From: Candidatus Aminicenantota bacterium
Lineage (GTDB): Bacteria > Acidobacteriota > Aminicenantia > Aminicenantales > Aminicenantaceae
Assembly: GCA_023135995.1 (NCBI GenBank)
Contig: JAGLRY010000041.1
Coordinates: forward strand, 1 to 6,443
Direction: 5' to 3'
DNA: 6,443 nt
Shown piece after piece: positions 1 through 6,126 of this stretch (positions are counted from its first letter, which is position 1; the number at the start of each line of letters is the position of its first letter). The notes below the pieces were generated by a model that saw only the letters and a list, made by a program, of their open reading frames with translations, was not told the DNA's origin and did no database searches. A program made the position numbers and the translations under genes.

Positions 1-36
1 GGATGCTTACACGATATATCCGTGCAAAAAGCTTAA

Positions 37-45
37 TGGTATAAT
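37..45 (+). promoter_or_regulatory. Extended -10 promoter element before the phosphodiesterase-like gene
   Basis: The bases TGGTATAAT match the extended -10 consensus TGnTATAAT exactly. No good -35 hexamer lies 16-18 bases upstream, which is tolerable for extended -10 promoters. Transcription would begin near base 52, leaving a leader of only about 13 bases before the ATG at 65. That would make the mRNA nearly leaderless and fits the weak ribosome binding site there. It probably drives the four-gene run that follows. The motif is seen directly; promoter activity is inferred. Confidence 0.5.
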
Positions 46-64
46 AGAATACAGAGTGAAAAAA

Positions 65-2050
65 ATGACAAACATAAACCGAAGAGAATTCCTTAAAATG
101 GGATTAACCGCAGGTTCGCTGCTGGCCACCAGTACTGCTTCCGACCTTGTGACCAAAGTCTTTGGAAAAACCGACACTGCAAAAAAAGTCATTATCCTCG
201 GCTTCGACGGAATGGACCCCCATCTTGTCAGAATCTGGATGAAACAGGGATTTCTCCCTTCATTCCGGAAATTGAGAGAGATGGGATCGTTTACTCCTCT
301 GGAGACTGGCAATCCTCCTCAGAGCCCTGTCGCTTGGTCTAACTTCATCACAGGTATGGACTCGGGTGGTCACGGTATCTTTGATTTTATACAGAGAAAC
401 CCAGAAAACTACTTTCCTGTTTCCTCAGCAGCAGAATCCATTGAAGCCACACGTACCCTATCCATCGGCAATTACGAGTTTCCCCTCTCTGGAGGAGAAG
501 TCAAAAACTTAATGAAGGGGAAGGCTTTTTGGCAGATTCTCGAAGAGTATGACATTCCTGCTACGATCTTTAAGATACCCTCCAACTATCCCCCGGTTCC
601 CACAAAACAGCGCACGATTTCAGGGATGAACACACCTGATCTGCTCGGTTCTTACGGGATATGCAACTACTACACCACTGAATCCACGCGCATAAATGAA
701 GATCTCGGTGGTGCAAGAATTCACGAAGTGTATGTCATAGGAAACAGAGTGGAGGCCAAGCTTTCAGGACCTGAAAATGCCTTTAAAAAGGATAAACCCG
801 ACTCTGTGATCGATTTTAGCGTCTATATCGATCCTGTAAATCCCGTGGCTAAAATAGCTATCCAGGATCATGAATTTATCCTCAGAGTTGGAGAGTGGAG
901 CGACTGGAAAAGGCTTAGCTTCCCCATGATCCCCACACAGAGCATCAGCGGTATCTGCAATTTCTACCTCAAAGAGATCAGGCCAGAATTCAAGCTTTAT
1001 GTCTCGCCGATCAATATCGATCCTGCCAATCCAGCGATGCCGATATCAACTCCAGACAGCTACGCCAAAGAGCTTGAAAAAGTGTTTGGCTCATTCTACA
1101 CTAAGGGCCTTCCGGGCGATTTCAAGGCCATGAACAACAACCTTTTGAATGAAGATGAATTCCTCGAACAGGACGATCAAGTCTTGAGAGAACGCATTGC
1201 CATGTTCGATTATGAACTTGCACGATTGGATTCCGGTCTATTGTTTTATTATCTCTCCAGCACTGACCAGAGACAACACATGTTCTGGAGTCATCTCGAC
1301 AAAAACAGCCCCATATACGATCCTGCTCGAGCAGCAAAGTATGAAAACACGATCCGAGATATATATATGGAGACGGATAAAATCCTGGATAAAGCCATGC
1401 AAAAGGTAGACAAAGAGACGATCATCATGGTCGTCTCCGACCACGGATTCTCTCCATTCCGATGGTCCTTCAACGCAAACACATGGCTCAAAGAGAACGG
1501 CTTCCATACCCTGATAAATCCATGGAAGCAAGGAGAAGACCAGCTCTTCATGAATACAGACTGGTCACGATCAAAGGCCTATGCCTTTGGCTTGAACGGC
1601 CTCTACATCAATCAACTGGGAAGAGAAGGAGAAGGTATCGTATCTCCTGGGACAGAAAAAGAGAATCTCGTCCACGAAATTATTCGCAAACTCGAGGAGT
1701 ATGTCGACCCAAAAACAGGGGAAAGACCAATCCTTAAGGCATTTCTTGCTAAAGATATTTATCAAGGGCCCTATGTCGATCAAGCCCCGGATATCGTCAT
1801 GGGTTTTAACCGAGGCTACCGGATCTCTTGGTCATCTCCAATGGGAAATTTCCCCAGAGACATCATCGCGGATAACACGGAAAAATGGAGCGGAGATCAC
1901 TGCGTCGCCCCAGAGCTTGTACCGGGGATATTTTTTGTGAACCGGAAAATAAACGCCAATAATCCAAAATTCCTCGATATCACTCCAACAATTCTTAAAA
2001 TATTTGGAATAGATAAGCCCGTAGAAATGACGGGAGCATCCGTGATCTGA
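65..2050 (+). CDS. Tat-exported alkaline phosphatase superfamily protein (type I phosphodiesterase/nucleotide pyrophosphatase-like)
   Basis: Probable metal-dependent phosphodiesterase or phosphatase acting outside the cytoplasm; substrate unknown. The N-terminus has a twin-arginine motif NRREFLK (R6, R7) and a mildly hydrophobic stretch to about residue 25, indicating folded export by Tat. The two-metal ligand set of the superfamily is complete: D48 in GFDGMDP, D401 and H405 in a DxxxH motif, D459-H460 in VVSDHG, and H612 in SGDH. The nucleophile position is S87 in PPQSPVAW, aligned with the catalytic Thr of NPP enzymes. About 310 residues separate S87 from D401, far more than in compact NPPs, implying a large cap domain. 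The length of 661 residues suits the large COG3379-like group. I chose ATG 65 because an AGAG lies 8 bases upstream and the Tat n-region is compact; GTG at 56 is in frame and possible. It is the first gene of a probable operon, 17 bases before the next. Confidence 0.9.
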   Translation: MTNINRREFLKMGLTAGSLLATSTASDLVTKVFGKTDTAKKVIILGFDGMDPHLVRIWMKQGFLPSFRKLREMGSFTPLETGNPPQSPVAWSNFITGMDSGGHGIFDFIQRNPENYFPVSSAAESIEATRTLSIGNYEFPLSGGEVKNLMKGKAFWQILEEYDIPATIFKIPSNYPPVPTKQRTISGMNTPDLLGSYGICNYYTTESTRINEDLGGARIHEVYVIGNRVEAKLSGPENAFKKDKPDSVIDFSVYIDPVNPVAKIAIQDHEFILRVGEWSDWKRLSFPMIPTQSISGICNFYLKEIRPEFKLYVSPINIDPANPAMPISTPDSYAKELEKVFGSFYTKGLPGDFKAMNNNLLNEDEFLEQDDQVLRERIAMFDYELARLDSGLLFYYLSSTDQRQHMFWSHLDKNSPIYDPARAAKYENTIRDIYMETDKILDKAMQKVDKETIIMVVSDHGFSPFRWSFNANTWLKENGFHTLINPWKQGEDQLFMNTDWSRSKAYAFGLNGLYINQLGREGEGIVSPGTEKENLVHEIIRKLEEYVDPKTGERPILKAFLAKDIYQGPYVDQAPDIVMGFNRGYRISWSSPMGNFPRDIIADNTEKWSGDHCVAPELVPGIFFVNRKINANNPKFLDITPTILKIFGIDKPVEMTGASVI

Positions 2051-2067
2051 ATAACAGGAGACACACA

Positions 2068-2259
2068 ATGGGAAAAGCAAAGGTTAAGCTGGACAAAGAC
2101 CTAATGGACAAAGTGAAAAAATACGCAGAGATGTCCGGCTATTCTTCGCCTGAGGAATTCATCACACACTGCCTCGAGAAAGAAATCGCATCCCTCGAGG
2201 AATCGGACTCTGAAGAGGAAATCAAGAAAAAACTGAAGGGGCTCGGTTATATTTCTTAA
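2068..2259 (+). CDS. Small ribbon-helix-helix-like protein with LGYI tail
   Basis: A 63-residue protein with a strong start: AGGAG at 2056-2060, seven bases before the ATG. Residues 4-8 (AKVKL) could form the strand, 9-22 the first helix, GYSS the turn and 27-42 the second helix of a ribbon-helix-helix fold, as found in MetJ/Arc-type repressors and antitoxins. The following stretch (44-51) is very acidic, and the end, LKGLGYIS (56-63), resembles the short C-terminal tail that I know from many sulfatase and alkaline-phosphatase-superfamily proteins. The upstream enzyme lacks this tail. The protein sits between the exported enzyme and a membrane protein with short gaps. It could regulate the operon by binding DNA, or be an accessory protein. 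No toxin gene adjoins, so an antitoxin role is unlikely. The fold is inferred from pattern only. Confidence 0.8.
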   Translation: MGKAKVKLDKDLMDKVKKYAEMSGYSSPEEFITHCLEKEIASLEESDSEEEIKKKLKGLGYIS

Positions 2260-2288
2260 GATGTGAAACAGAAAACATGAAATAAAAA

Positions 2289-3116
2289 ATGTGGACATTT
2301 AACCAAGTCTTCGGCAAGATTTTTGACCTGCTTTTTATTCCCTTCCGGGATATGAATCCATGGGTGGGAATGATTATCGTATCCTTCCTCACAGGGCTTC
2401 TTATGCTCGTCATATTTCGCTACACGTCCAATCAGGCAGGAATCAAAAAAGCCAAAAACAAGATCAAAGCCCATCTGTTAGAGCTCCGTCTGTACAAGGA
2501 CAGCCTAGGCCTTTCTCTCAAAGCCCAAGGGAACATACTCCTGGCAAACCTGAAATATATCACTCATTCGTTCAAGCCCATGCTTGTCATGATCGTTCCA
2601 GTTATCCTCATCCTGATCCAGATGAACTTCTGGTTTGGCTATGAATCACTGAAACCCGGCGAACAGACATTACTCAAAGTCAAGCTGGAAGAGGGGTACA
2701 ATCCTCTCCAAACAAACCTAGTCTTGGAGCCGGACCCTGAGATCGTCATCGAGACACCCCCTCTCCGAATAGAAGAGTACGGTGAGGTCAACTGGCGGAT
2801 ATCCTCTAAAAAGAAAGGCATACACCATGTCAATATCATCGTCGCTGGGCAAAAGATCTCCAAGACCATAGCCACAGATACCAAACCTCTGAGCAAGCTT
2901 TCTCCAATTAAACACAGGAAGAAGTTTGTGGATGAGCTTTTTTATCCTGTAGAAGCTCCGATCGCGAAGGATCTGCCCGTCAAATCCATTGAAGTCCGCT
3001 ATCCCGCCAAGCGCCTGAGCCTCTTTGGTTTTAACATCCACTGGCTTATCTCTTATTTTGCCCTTTCCATCATCTTCGGATTTTCTTTCAAGGGCATCTT
3101 TAAAGTCGAAATATAA
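2289..3116 (+). CDS. EMC3/TMCO1/DUF106-like (Oxa1 superfamily) membrane protein with extracytoplasmic insert
   Basis: A 275-residue membrane protein of unknown function. Predicted helices lie at about 24-43, 97-117 and 250-267. The loop after the first (44-96) is rich in Lys/Arg and helical (IKKAKNKIKAHLLELRLYKD), so it should be cytoplasmic and likely forms a hairpin. This gives an N-out topology: helix, cytosolic hairpin, helix, as in Oxa1-superfamily insertases of the EMC3/TMCO1/archaeal DUF106 branch. Unlike those, about 130 residues (118-249), apparently beta-rich, lie outside between helices two and three. The end (SLFGFNIHW to GIFKVEI) looks conserved in bacterial homologues as I remember them. 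An in-frame TAA at 2283 makes ATG 2289 the earliest start; no clear ribosome site precedes it, so it may be coupled to the upstream gene. The Oxa1 link is inferred from pattern and needs profile or structure comparison. Confidence 0.75.
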   Translation: MWTFNQVFGKIFDLLFIPFRDMNPWVGMIIVSFLTGLLMLVIFRYTSNQAGIKKAKNKIKAHLLELRLYKDSLGLSLKAQGNILLANLKYITHSFKPMLVMIVPVILILIQMNFWFGYESLKPGEQTLLKVKLEEGYNPLQTNLVLEPDPEIVIETPPLRIEEYGEVNWRISSKKKGIHHVNIIVAGQKISKTIATDTKPLSKLSPIKHRKKFVDELFYPVEAPIAKDLPVKSIEVRYPAKRLSLFGFNIHWLISYFALSIIFGFSFKGIFKVEI

Positions 3117-3125
3117 TTTGATAAG

Positions 3126-3131
3126 AAAGGA
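3126..3131 (+). promoter_or_regulatory. Ribosome binding site fixing the aminotransferase start
   Basis: AAAGGA lies seven bases before ATG 3139. This selects that start over in-frame codons further upstream (the open frame extends back to 3025), which would overlap the end of the membrane protein gene and add residues unlike any aminotransferase N-terminus. Confidence 0.65.
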
Positions 3132-3138
3132 AAATTGG

Positions 3139-4254
3139 ATGAAGATCGATGAGTTTGTAATGGAGCGTTGGCAGTCTGAATGGGAGCATGCGGTGGATTA
3201 CAATATTTCCGAAAGCGGGGTCAAATCCCTGACGCTAGAGGAACTTCTGAGTCCTGAAGAACTCGTGAGACTCGCAAAAACCAATTTGGGGTACATCCAG
3301 ACTGACGGAACTCAAGAACTTAAAGAAACCATCTGCGCCCACTATACCGAAGCCGCACCAGAAAACATCTTGGTGACATCGGGTTCCGCCGAAGCCAATT
3401 TCCTCCTGATGTGGAGTCTCATCGAACCCGGAGATGAGGTTATTTTTATGCTCCCGAATTTCATGCAGATCCATGGACTCATGAAAAGCTTCGGGGGCAA
3501 AGTGAAAACATTTTTCCTCAAAGAGGATCTGGATTGGAATCCCGATCTGGACGAGCTAAAAACACTCGTGACAAAAAACACAAAACTCATCGTAGTCACC
3601 AATCCCAACAACCCGACTGGAGGCCAACTGAGTGAGGAATCAAGGCAGGCCATTCTAGAATTATCCCGATGGGCGGATGCCTGGCTTGTCTCTGATGAAG
3701 TTTATCAGGGAGCCGAATACGACGGAATCATCACCCCGAGTTTCTGGGGATCCTACAAAAAAGCCATCGTGACGAACGGCCTCTCCAAAGCCTACGGACT
3801 TCCTGGCCTCCGTGTAGGATGGATGGTTGCACCTCCGGACATCGCAAGCACGACATGGTCTTATAAGGATTACACCACGATCACAATAAGCGCATTGAGC
3901 GACCGGCTGGCACGGATCGCCCTCTCCCCCGAAAAAAGGAACTCCATACTCGAGAGAACACGACAGATCATAAGAGCAAACTTTTCCATCCTTGAATCAT
4001 GGATGGACAAACAAGAGGGACTCTTCCAGTGCACACCCCCTAGAGCTGGAGCGATCGCATTCCCCAGATACAATCTCGATATTAATGCAACAGAACTCGC
4101 ACACAGAATCAGAGAAGAGAAAGGCGTCCTCATCCAACCAGGAGATCAATTCGAGGTCGATTATCACATCCGTTTCGGATTGGGTGAAGATGCCAAATTT
4201 TTCATTACAGCCCTGGACCTCGTTGGGGAAGTCCTCGCCGAGCTCAAAGCCTAA
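3139..4254 (+). CDS. PLP-dependent aminotransferase, class I/II
   Basis: A cytoplasmic fold-type I transaminase of 371 residues. Landmarks in order are: GSAEAN (82-87) for PLP phosphate binding; NPNNPTG (155-161), where N158 is the conserved cofactor-contacting Asn; SDEVY (185-189) with D186 pairing with the pyridine nitrogen and Y189 with the ring oxygen; SKAYGLPGLRVGW with Schiff-base K217 and phosphate-binding R225; and R345 in IRFGLG, the substrate carboxylate-binding Arg. All key residues are present, so it should be active. The N-terminus (MERWQSEWEHAVDYNISESG) differs from AspAT and recalls the subgroup containing capreomycidine-synthase-like and other uncharacterised transaminases, but the substrate cannot be assigned. 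It follows the membrane protein by 22 bases and is probably co-transcribed, though a functional link to the upstream genes is not evident. Its last four bases overlap the convergent nitroreductase gene. Confidence 0.93.
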   Translation: MKIDEFVMERWQSEWEHAVDYNISESGVKSLTLEELLSPEELVRLAKTNLGYIQTDGTQELKETICAHYTEAAPENILVTSGSAEANFLLMWSLIEPGDEVIFMLPNFMQIHGLMKSFGGKVKTFFLKEDLDWNPDLDELKTLVTKNTKLIVVTNPNNPTGGQLSEESRQAILELSRWADAWLVSDEVYQGAEYDGIITPSFWGSYKKAIVTNGLSKAYGLPGLRVGWMVAPPDIASTTWSYKDYTTITISALSDRLARIALSPEKRNSILERTRQIIRANFSILESWMDKQEGLFQCTPPRAGAIAFPRYNLDINATELAHRIREEKGVLIQPGDQFEVDYHIRFGLGEDAKFFITALDLVGEVLAELKA

Positions 4255-4853
4255 TTCATCTTTCTGCCTATCTCGTTAAACCAGACGACCTCATCCAACT
4301 CTTTCCGCTTTTTTAGCTTTGACGGCTTTTGCTCATAATATCCCATGGAAAGAAGAGAAGTGATCTTGTAGCCTCGGGGAATTTTCAAGACTTTCCTCGC
4401 TTTACGGGTGTTAAACCACCCGATCCAGCATGTTCCCAACCCAAGTTCCTCGGCTTGAAGCACGATGTGCTCGCCGGCAATGCCGATATCCAGCAGATGG
4501 AAATGGATGTTTTGGATCTGCTTGCCCACCCTATGTGCGATGATATTCAGCCGCGCCAAAATTACGATCAGGACCGGCGCTTTTTTTGCGAATTTTGAGA
4601 CAGAATATATTCCAGAGAACACCTCATCGCAGAAACGCTGCTTAAGATCCGCATCATCGAGGACCAAGAAACGCCACGGCTGAGCATTGTCTGCAGAGGG
4701 TGCCAACCGGGCCGCTTCAAGACACACAAGGATCTTTTCCCTTTCCACAGGCCTTTCAATGTAGCGCCGTATACTCCGGCGTTCCTGCACAAGCTTTTGG
4801 AAGGGAGTTCTGTTATTTTTCATGGATTTGGACAATTTCAGCCTTGTTGGCAT
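4251..4853 (-). CDS. Nitroreductase family FMN-dependent oxidoreductase
   Basis: A 200-residue cytoplasmic flavoprotein, the usual size for this family, which forms dimers binding FMN and transfers electrons from NAD(P)H to nitro compounds, quinones or other acceptors. Seen in the translation are RRSIRRY (25-31), contacting FMN phosphate, PSADNAQPW (52-60), a variant of the common PSAxNxQPW signature, and GLGTCWIGWF (138-147) with MGYYEQKP (170-177) near the C-terminus. ATG 4853 was chosen because AAAGGAGG ends seven bases before it; the frame continues to a TTG at 4871, but that codon overlaps the Shine-Dalgarno region. The true substrate is unknown; some relatives are dehalogenases or cofactor-modifying enzymes. 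It is transcribed toward the aminotransferase, with overlapping stops, and away from the membrane protein gene at 5052. No convincing promoter was found for it. Confidence 0.92.
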   Translation of the reverse strand: MPTRLKLSKSMKNNRTPFQKLVQERRSIRRYIERPVEREKILVCLEAARLAPSADNAQPWRFLVLDDADLKQRFCDEVFSGIYSVSKFAKKAPVLIVILARLNIIAHRVGKQIQNIHFHLLDIGIAGEHIVLQAEELGLGTCWIGWFNTRKARKVLKIPRGYKITSLLSMGYYEQKPSKLKKRKELDEVVWFNEIGRKMN

Positions 4854-4860
4854 GTTCCAT

Positions 4861-4868
4861 CCTCCTTT
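4861..4868 (-). promoter_or_regulatory. Strong ribosome binding site of the nitroreductase gene, partly in a hairpin
   Basis: On the minus strand AAAGGAGG precedes ATG 4853 by seven bases, which decides the start. Just upstream, CTTTC-tgatt-GAAAG (4865-4879) can form a five-pair hairpin whose 3' arm takes the first bases of this site, leaving GGAGG mostly free. Any regulatory effect is speculative. Confidence 0.75.
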
Positions 4869-5001
4869 CAATCAGAAAGATCGGACCTTTTTTTTATCAC
4901 AATTAAGAGTCTTTTGAAAGATTTTATAAGAGTATCTATAGTGCCGACATATTTGAAAAATGCTGAGGCTCTATACGTAAAAAACAATCCCGAATTTTGT
5001 C

Positions 5002-5030
5002 TTGCGCATACTTAGCTTCTTTAATAGTAT
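5002..5030 (+). promoter_or_regulatory. Probable promoter of the six-helix membrane protein gene
   Basis: TTGCGC (5002-5007) and TAGTAT (5025-5030) stand 17 bases apart, moderate matches to the sigma-70 consensus. An overlapping TATAGT (5028-5033) is a better -10 alone but has no -35 at proper spacing. Transcription would start about 15 bases before ATG 5052. The location in an AT-rich divergent intergenic region supports a promoter here; the exact hexamers are uncertain. Confidence 0.4.
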
Positions 5031-5051
5031 AGTCAAACAAAGAGGTCGTTC

Positions 5052-5993
5052 ATGAGATCCATCATTAACTTTATAAAAGGTTTTAAGACCACTAAAAAAA
5101 CAGCACGAATGGTGCTCCTTCTTTTCATTGTTAACTTGGCTTTTGCCATGATCCTGGCCGTGCCGATGTATCACTCCCTTAAAGATTCCTTTGGAGACAG
5201 CCTCGTGGGCGAAGGCATGGCTAAAGGTTTTGATATGCTGTGGTGGGAAGAGTACAGAGACCAGAGTGAAGGCCTCGCTAAAACATTCACGCCGTCCATC
5301 ATCGGGAAAGGAGCCATCCTAAACAATCTCGAGGGTCTCATCCTGATGACTTTTTTTGCACTCCCTCCGGTGATCCTCATATTTGGCCTCATCTACATCA
5401 TCTTTCGGACATTCCTCGCAGGAGGGATACTCTCTACTTTTAACCTGAATGAATCGAAATTCTCCTTGAAAAAATTCTTCGGAGGTGCCGGGACTCATTT
5501 CCCTCATTTTTTTCTTGTGATGCTGGTTTCGTGGTTCATCTTTTATGGGATGCTGGGCTCTCTTTACCGAGGATTTAGTTCCATACGAAACAGCATTGCA
5601 CAAAATTCATTTTCTGAGGTGACACCCTTTTATCTTGGTCTCGTTTTTAGTGTGATTCTCCTTTTTCTTCTTTTCCTCTTGCAGATGCTCTTCGATTACA
5701 CGCGTATCCAGATCGTCGTCGAGCAAAAGACAAACATTCTTATTGCCCTTCGGGACGCCTTCAGGTTTATTTCCAAACACCTTGGATCTACTCTGGGGCT
5801 GTTCTATCTCCTTGTCCTTGTTAATTTTGGCATCACCCTGATATACTTGCTGCTCAAAAGTTTTATCCCTCAAAGCACGGCTGTGGGTGTTATTTCTGTC
5901 TTCCTCATCCAGCAGCTATTCGTGTTTGCCCTCATCTTTATCCGGTGCTGGCTCTATGCCAGTGAACTCGAACTGTATAAATACTGGCAATAG
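5052..5993 (+). CDS. Six-helix integral membrane protein of unknown function
   Basis: A 313-residue inner-membrane protein I cannot name. Predicted helices are near 20-38, 96-118, 150-170, 193-213, 248-268 and 277-302. A soluble loop of about 55 residues (40-95), rich in W and acidic residues, follows the first helix and would face outward if the basic N-terminus (K9, K12, K15, K16) is cytoplasmic. Between helices four and five is DYTRIQIVVEQKTNILIALR (215-234), then RFISKH, an amphipathic cytoplasmic segment of the type seen in DUF4013 and the membrane domain of glycerophosphodiester phosphodiesterases; I regard this as a loose resemblance, not an assignment. AGAGG at 5041-5045 lies six bases before the ATG, supporting this start. 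The gene stands alone: it diverges from the nitroreductase gene, and the following lipoprotein gene has its own promoter. No terminator was recognised after it. Confidence 0.85.
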   Translation: MRSIINFIKGFKTTKKTARMVLLLFIVNLAFAMILAVPMYHSLKDSFGDSLVGEGMAKGFDMLWWEEYRDQSEGLAKTFTPSIIGKGAILNNLEGLILMTFFALPPVILIFGLIYIIFRTFLAGGILSTFNLNESKFSLKKFFGGAGTHFPHFFLVMLVSWFIFYGMLGSLYRGFSSIRNSIAQNSFSEVTPFYLGLVFSVILLFLLFLLQMLFDYTRIQIVVEQKTNILIALRDAFRFISKHLGSTLGLFYLLVLVNFGITLIYLLLKSFIPQSTAVGVISVFLIQQLFVFALIFIRCWLYASELELYKYWQ

Positions 5994-6047
5994 CACACCA
6001 TCGATCGAAACCATCGTTTGGAAAGTCTGTGTTTACAAAAAATATAT

Positions 6048-6076
6048 TTGCCCTATGTTCGTTTTTCTGATATATT
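6048..6076 (+). promoter_or_regulatory. Extended -10 promoter of the lipoprotein gene
   Basis: TTGCCC (6048-6053), a 17-base spacer and TATATT (6071-6076) form a good sigma-70-type promoter, with TG at 6068-6069 giving an extended -10 (TGATATATT). Transcription would begin near 6083, leaving a leader of about 44 bases. An alternative pair just upstream, TTTACA (6032-6037) and TATGTT (6054-6059), is weaker at the -10. Confidence 0.6.
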
Positions 6077-6088
6077 CTCGTAAAGTGA

Positions 6089-6105
6089 ATGGAGGATAAC
6101 TCCAT
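6089..6105 (+). repeat. Inverted repeat, possible 5' leader hairpin
   Basis: ATGGAG-gataa-CTCCAT is a perfect six-base inverted repeat with a five-base loop. It falls a few bases after the predicted transcription start and nine bases before the Shine-Dalgarno site AAGGAGG (6114-6120). Such a stem near the 5' end could protect the mRNA. The CTCC arm could also pair instead with the GGAG of the true ribosome site, and the first arm contains a decoy GGAGG (6091-6095). The function is inferred only. Confidence 0.4.
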
Positions 6106-6126
6106 AATCCAACAAGGAGGAAATCC

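Noticed and set aside
56..64. GTG 56 as the start of the first gene
   Set aside because: In frame but without a ribosome site, and only about four bases after the predicted transcription start. ATG 65 gives a more typical Tat n-region. Not excluded.
7..312. 101-residue minus-strand open frame over the start of the phosphodiesterase-like gene
   Set aside because: It lies opposite a clear Tat signal and the first metal-binding motif, has no recognisable domain and is best explained as a shadow frame.
2068..2259. Antitoxin of a toxin-antitoxin pair
   Set aside because: The fold pattern would fit, but neither neighbour resembles a toxin and both are large conserved-looking proteins.
3025..3138. 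Longer N-terminus for the aminotransferase
   Set aside because: The extra 38 residues overlap the membrane protein gene in another frame and resemble no aminotransferase; ATG 3139 has a proper ribosome site.
4854..4871. TTG start at 4871 for the nitroreductase
   Set aside because: The added residues are encoded by the Shine-Dalgarno region itself.
4865..4895. Hairpin followed by eight T residues as a plus-strand intrinsic terminator
   Set aside because: The five-pair stem is weak and eight bases separate it from the T-tract; nothing upstream on that strand needs termination there.
4869..4970. Minus-strand promoter for the nitroreductase gene
   Set aside because: TATAAA and TATAGA hexamers exist on the minus strand, but none has a convincing -35 element at 16-18 bases, so no site was called.
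4797..5015. 72-residue plus-strand frame across the divergent region
   Set aside because: No ribosome site or domain; it overlaps the nitroreductase start and AT-rich intergenic DNA.
5994..6025. ATCGATCG palindrome and AAAC/GTTT repeat after the membrane protein gene
   Set aside because: Stems are only about four pairs and no T-tract follows; not a credible terminator or operator.
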